NCBI GenBank assembly: GCA_016839815.1 | Contig: JAEOTM010000204.1 | Location: 1-64,000, forward strand | Length of the DNA stretch: 64,000 bases | Direction of reading: 5' to 3' | Origin: Candidatus Hodarchaeota archaeon | Lineage (GTDB): Archaea; Asgardarchaeota; Heimdallarchaeia; Hodarchaeales; Hodarchaeaceae | Shown: piece after piece, positions 63,219-64,000 of the stretch | Numbering within the stretch: the stretch's first letter is position 1 | How the letters are laid out: the number at the start of each line of letters is the position of its first letter | The notes under the pieces: model-generated | What the model was told of the DNA's origin: nothing | Database searches by the model: none | The model's input: only the letters and a program-made list of their open reading frames with translations | Translations under genes and position numbers: made by a program

Positions 63219-64000
63219 ATGCACCAAAGTCAGGAAGTAGAGCCTCTTTTTGAATCTACTGCCATTGTAGATCCTTTTGTACGAGATTTCTGTGCATTTT
63301 GGGAACACATTCACACCGAAGTGATAAAACGTAGGGTACGGAAAATATCGAAAACCGCAGAAATCACTCAAGCTCTCAAAGATGTCCAAACTATTCGTTT
63401 TTATGAAAAGTACAAATCTCATCCCTTACTTGAATACTCGGAAGCGTGGATGAAAACATTGGGGTCATTCTCAATCCTCTGGTATGGAGGTCGTGTGTTA
63501 ATTCCCCTTCGATTAGTAACTTATGAGCTAGCATATGCACAGGATCAATTATTACATACGTTCTTGAAGAATATCTCAACCAATCAGATCCAAGGAAATG
63601 AGGAGACCTTATTTCGGGTTCTTTTTCCCAAGTTACTTGAAATGGCACTTCCTTTATCTAAATCAGATCTTATTTTATTGAAAGGATTCCAAACGGCATA
63701 TATAAAAAGTCAGAACCGTCGAACTGGACCCTCCACTCAAACCTTTGCATACCATATTCCGGAATTAAACGCTGAGACGATCCGCAATAAACTAGAATAT
63801 TTCCGTTATTTTCAGCTAGCCATCCCTATGCATTTTCTCGATATGGGAAAATTAGGTTATGAAACATATCTAACAGTCCATTCGAGCATGGTACCTGACC
63901 AGCTTTCACGATATTGCCTAATAGATATCAACATGGGAAGTGCACGATTAGGCCTTTTCCAACTGCCTTATAGTAGACCGGAACTACTTACACTTCTAAA
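63219..64000 (+). CDS. Protein of unknown function, cut by the window end
   Basis: An open frame from ATG 63219 to the last base, 260 codons without a stop; an in-frame TAA lies 15 bases before the ATG. The product is soluble, rich in Leu, Phe and Tyr, with no recognised motif (segments such as VVxxL-like VPDQLSRYCLIDINMGSARLG near the end). Minus-strand ORFs over the same bases are shadows. Confidence 0.65.
   Translation, partial: MHQSQEVEPLFESTAIVDPFVRDFCAFWEHIHTEVIKRRVRKISKTAEITQALKDVQTIRFYEKYKSHPLLEYSEAWMKTLGSFSILWYGGRVLIPLRLVTYELAYAQDQLLHTFLKNISTNQIQGNEETLFRVLFPKLLEMALPLSKSDLILLKGFQTAYIKSQNRRTGPSTQTFAYHIPELNAETIRNKLEYFRYFQLAIPMHFLDMGKLGYETYLTVHSSMVPDQLSRYCLIDINMGSARLGLFQLPYSRPELLTLL

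Noticed and set aside
63216-63648. Minus-strand ORFs of 68 and 85 codons near the window end
   Set aside because: They lie opposite a continuous 260-codon plus-strand frame with better composition.
1-64000. CRISPR array, insertion sequence, prophage or rRNA
   Set aside because: No regularly spaced direct repeats, transposase, integrase or phage structural motifs, and no rRNA-like sequence were found on reading.

Overview
The window (about 35% G+C by eye) is archaeal. It encodes archaeal RNA polymerase subunits Rpo11 and Rpo12, aIF1/SUI1, aMBF1, a proteasome-activating ATPase, type II methionine aminopeptidase, a DUF211 protein, and archaeal uS8 and uL6. Two Ras/Rab-like small GTPase relatives, intron-rich tRNAs, a polyproline protein, and many secreted proteins with a C-terminal membrane anchor suggest an Asgard archaeon, perhaps of the Heimdallarchaeia. 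This placement is inference; there is no rRNA in the window. No CRISPR array, insertion sequence or prophage was seen.

Layout. 0.1-6.9 kb: a six-gene membrane operon (DUF4129, DUF4350, MoxR ATPase, DUF58/vWA, a multi-pass protein and a small soluble protein). 6.9-10.8 kb: an OFA-type MFS carrier divergent from acetyl-CoA synthetase. 10.8-16.4 kb: a DUF167 protein, a large unknown protein, methionine aminopeptidase, a helical-repeat protein and DUF211. 16.5-19.9 kb (minus strand): cobO, mcmA1, mcmA2, then rpoP (Rpo12) and sui1, linking adenosylcobalamin synthesis with methylmalonyl-CoA mutase. 20-26.4 kb: informational genes (SPOUT-like protein, C5-cytosine methyltransferase, rpoL, RNase III-like protein, PAN, aMBF1, uS8, uL6). 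Four tRNA genes flank or end this block and all are interrupted; tRNA-Asn has three introns.

26.5-36.9 kb: a large HExxH protein, a wHTH gene followed by a zinc-ribbon/polyproline protein, a SatD-type gene with its membrane partner behind a cluster of palindromic sites, a coiled-coil protein, a HerA-like ATPase, and a deoxynucleoside kinase-CYTH-MazG operon. 37.4-46.3 kb: surface functions. These are a membrane-anchored family 5 solute-binding protein overlapping a membrane-bound winged-helix regulator, secreted proteins, alkaline phosphatase and two APH-like kinases. 46.8-52.9 kb: two large orphan proteins (one TPR) and three GNAT acetyltransferases, one fused to an OB fold. 53-58.9 kb: an FtsX-type permease and a membrane-anchored amidohydrolase lie between two degenerate small GTPases. 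58.9-64 kb: PhzF-like protein, a third APH-like kinase, SRPBCC, a 4Fe-4S protein, TfoX-N and a gene cut by the window end.

The most notable observations are the three-intron tRNA-Asn, the solute-binding protein/membrane wHTH pair (a candidate one-step sensory system), the two pseudo-GTPases, the GNAT-OB fusion, and the eight-proline zinc-ribbon protein as a possible profilin ligand.
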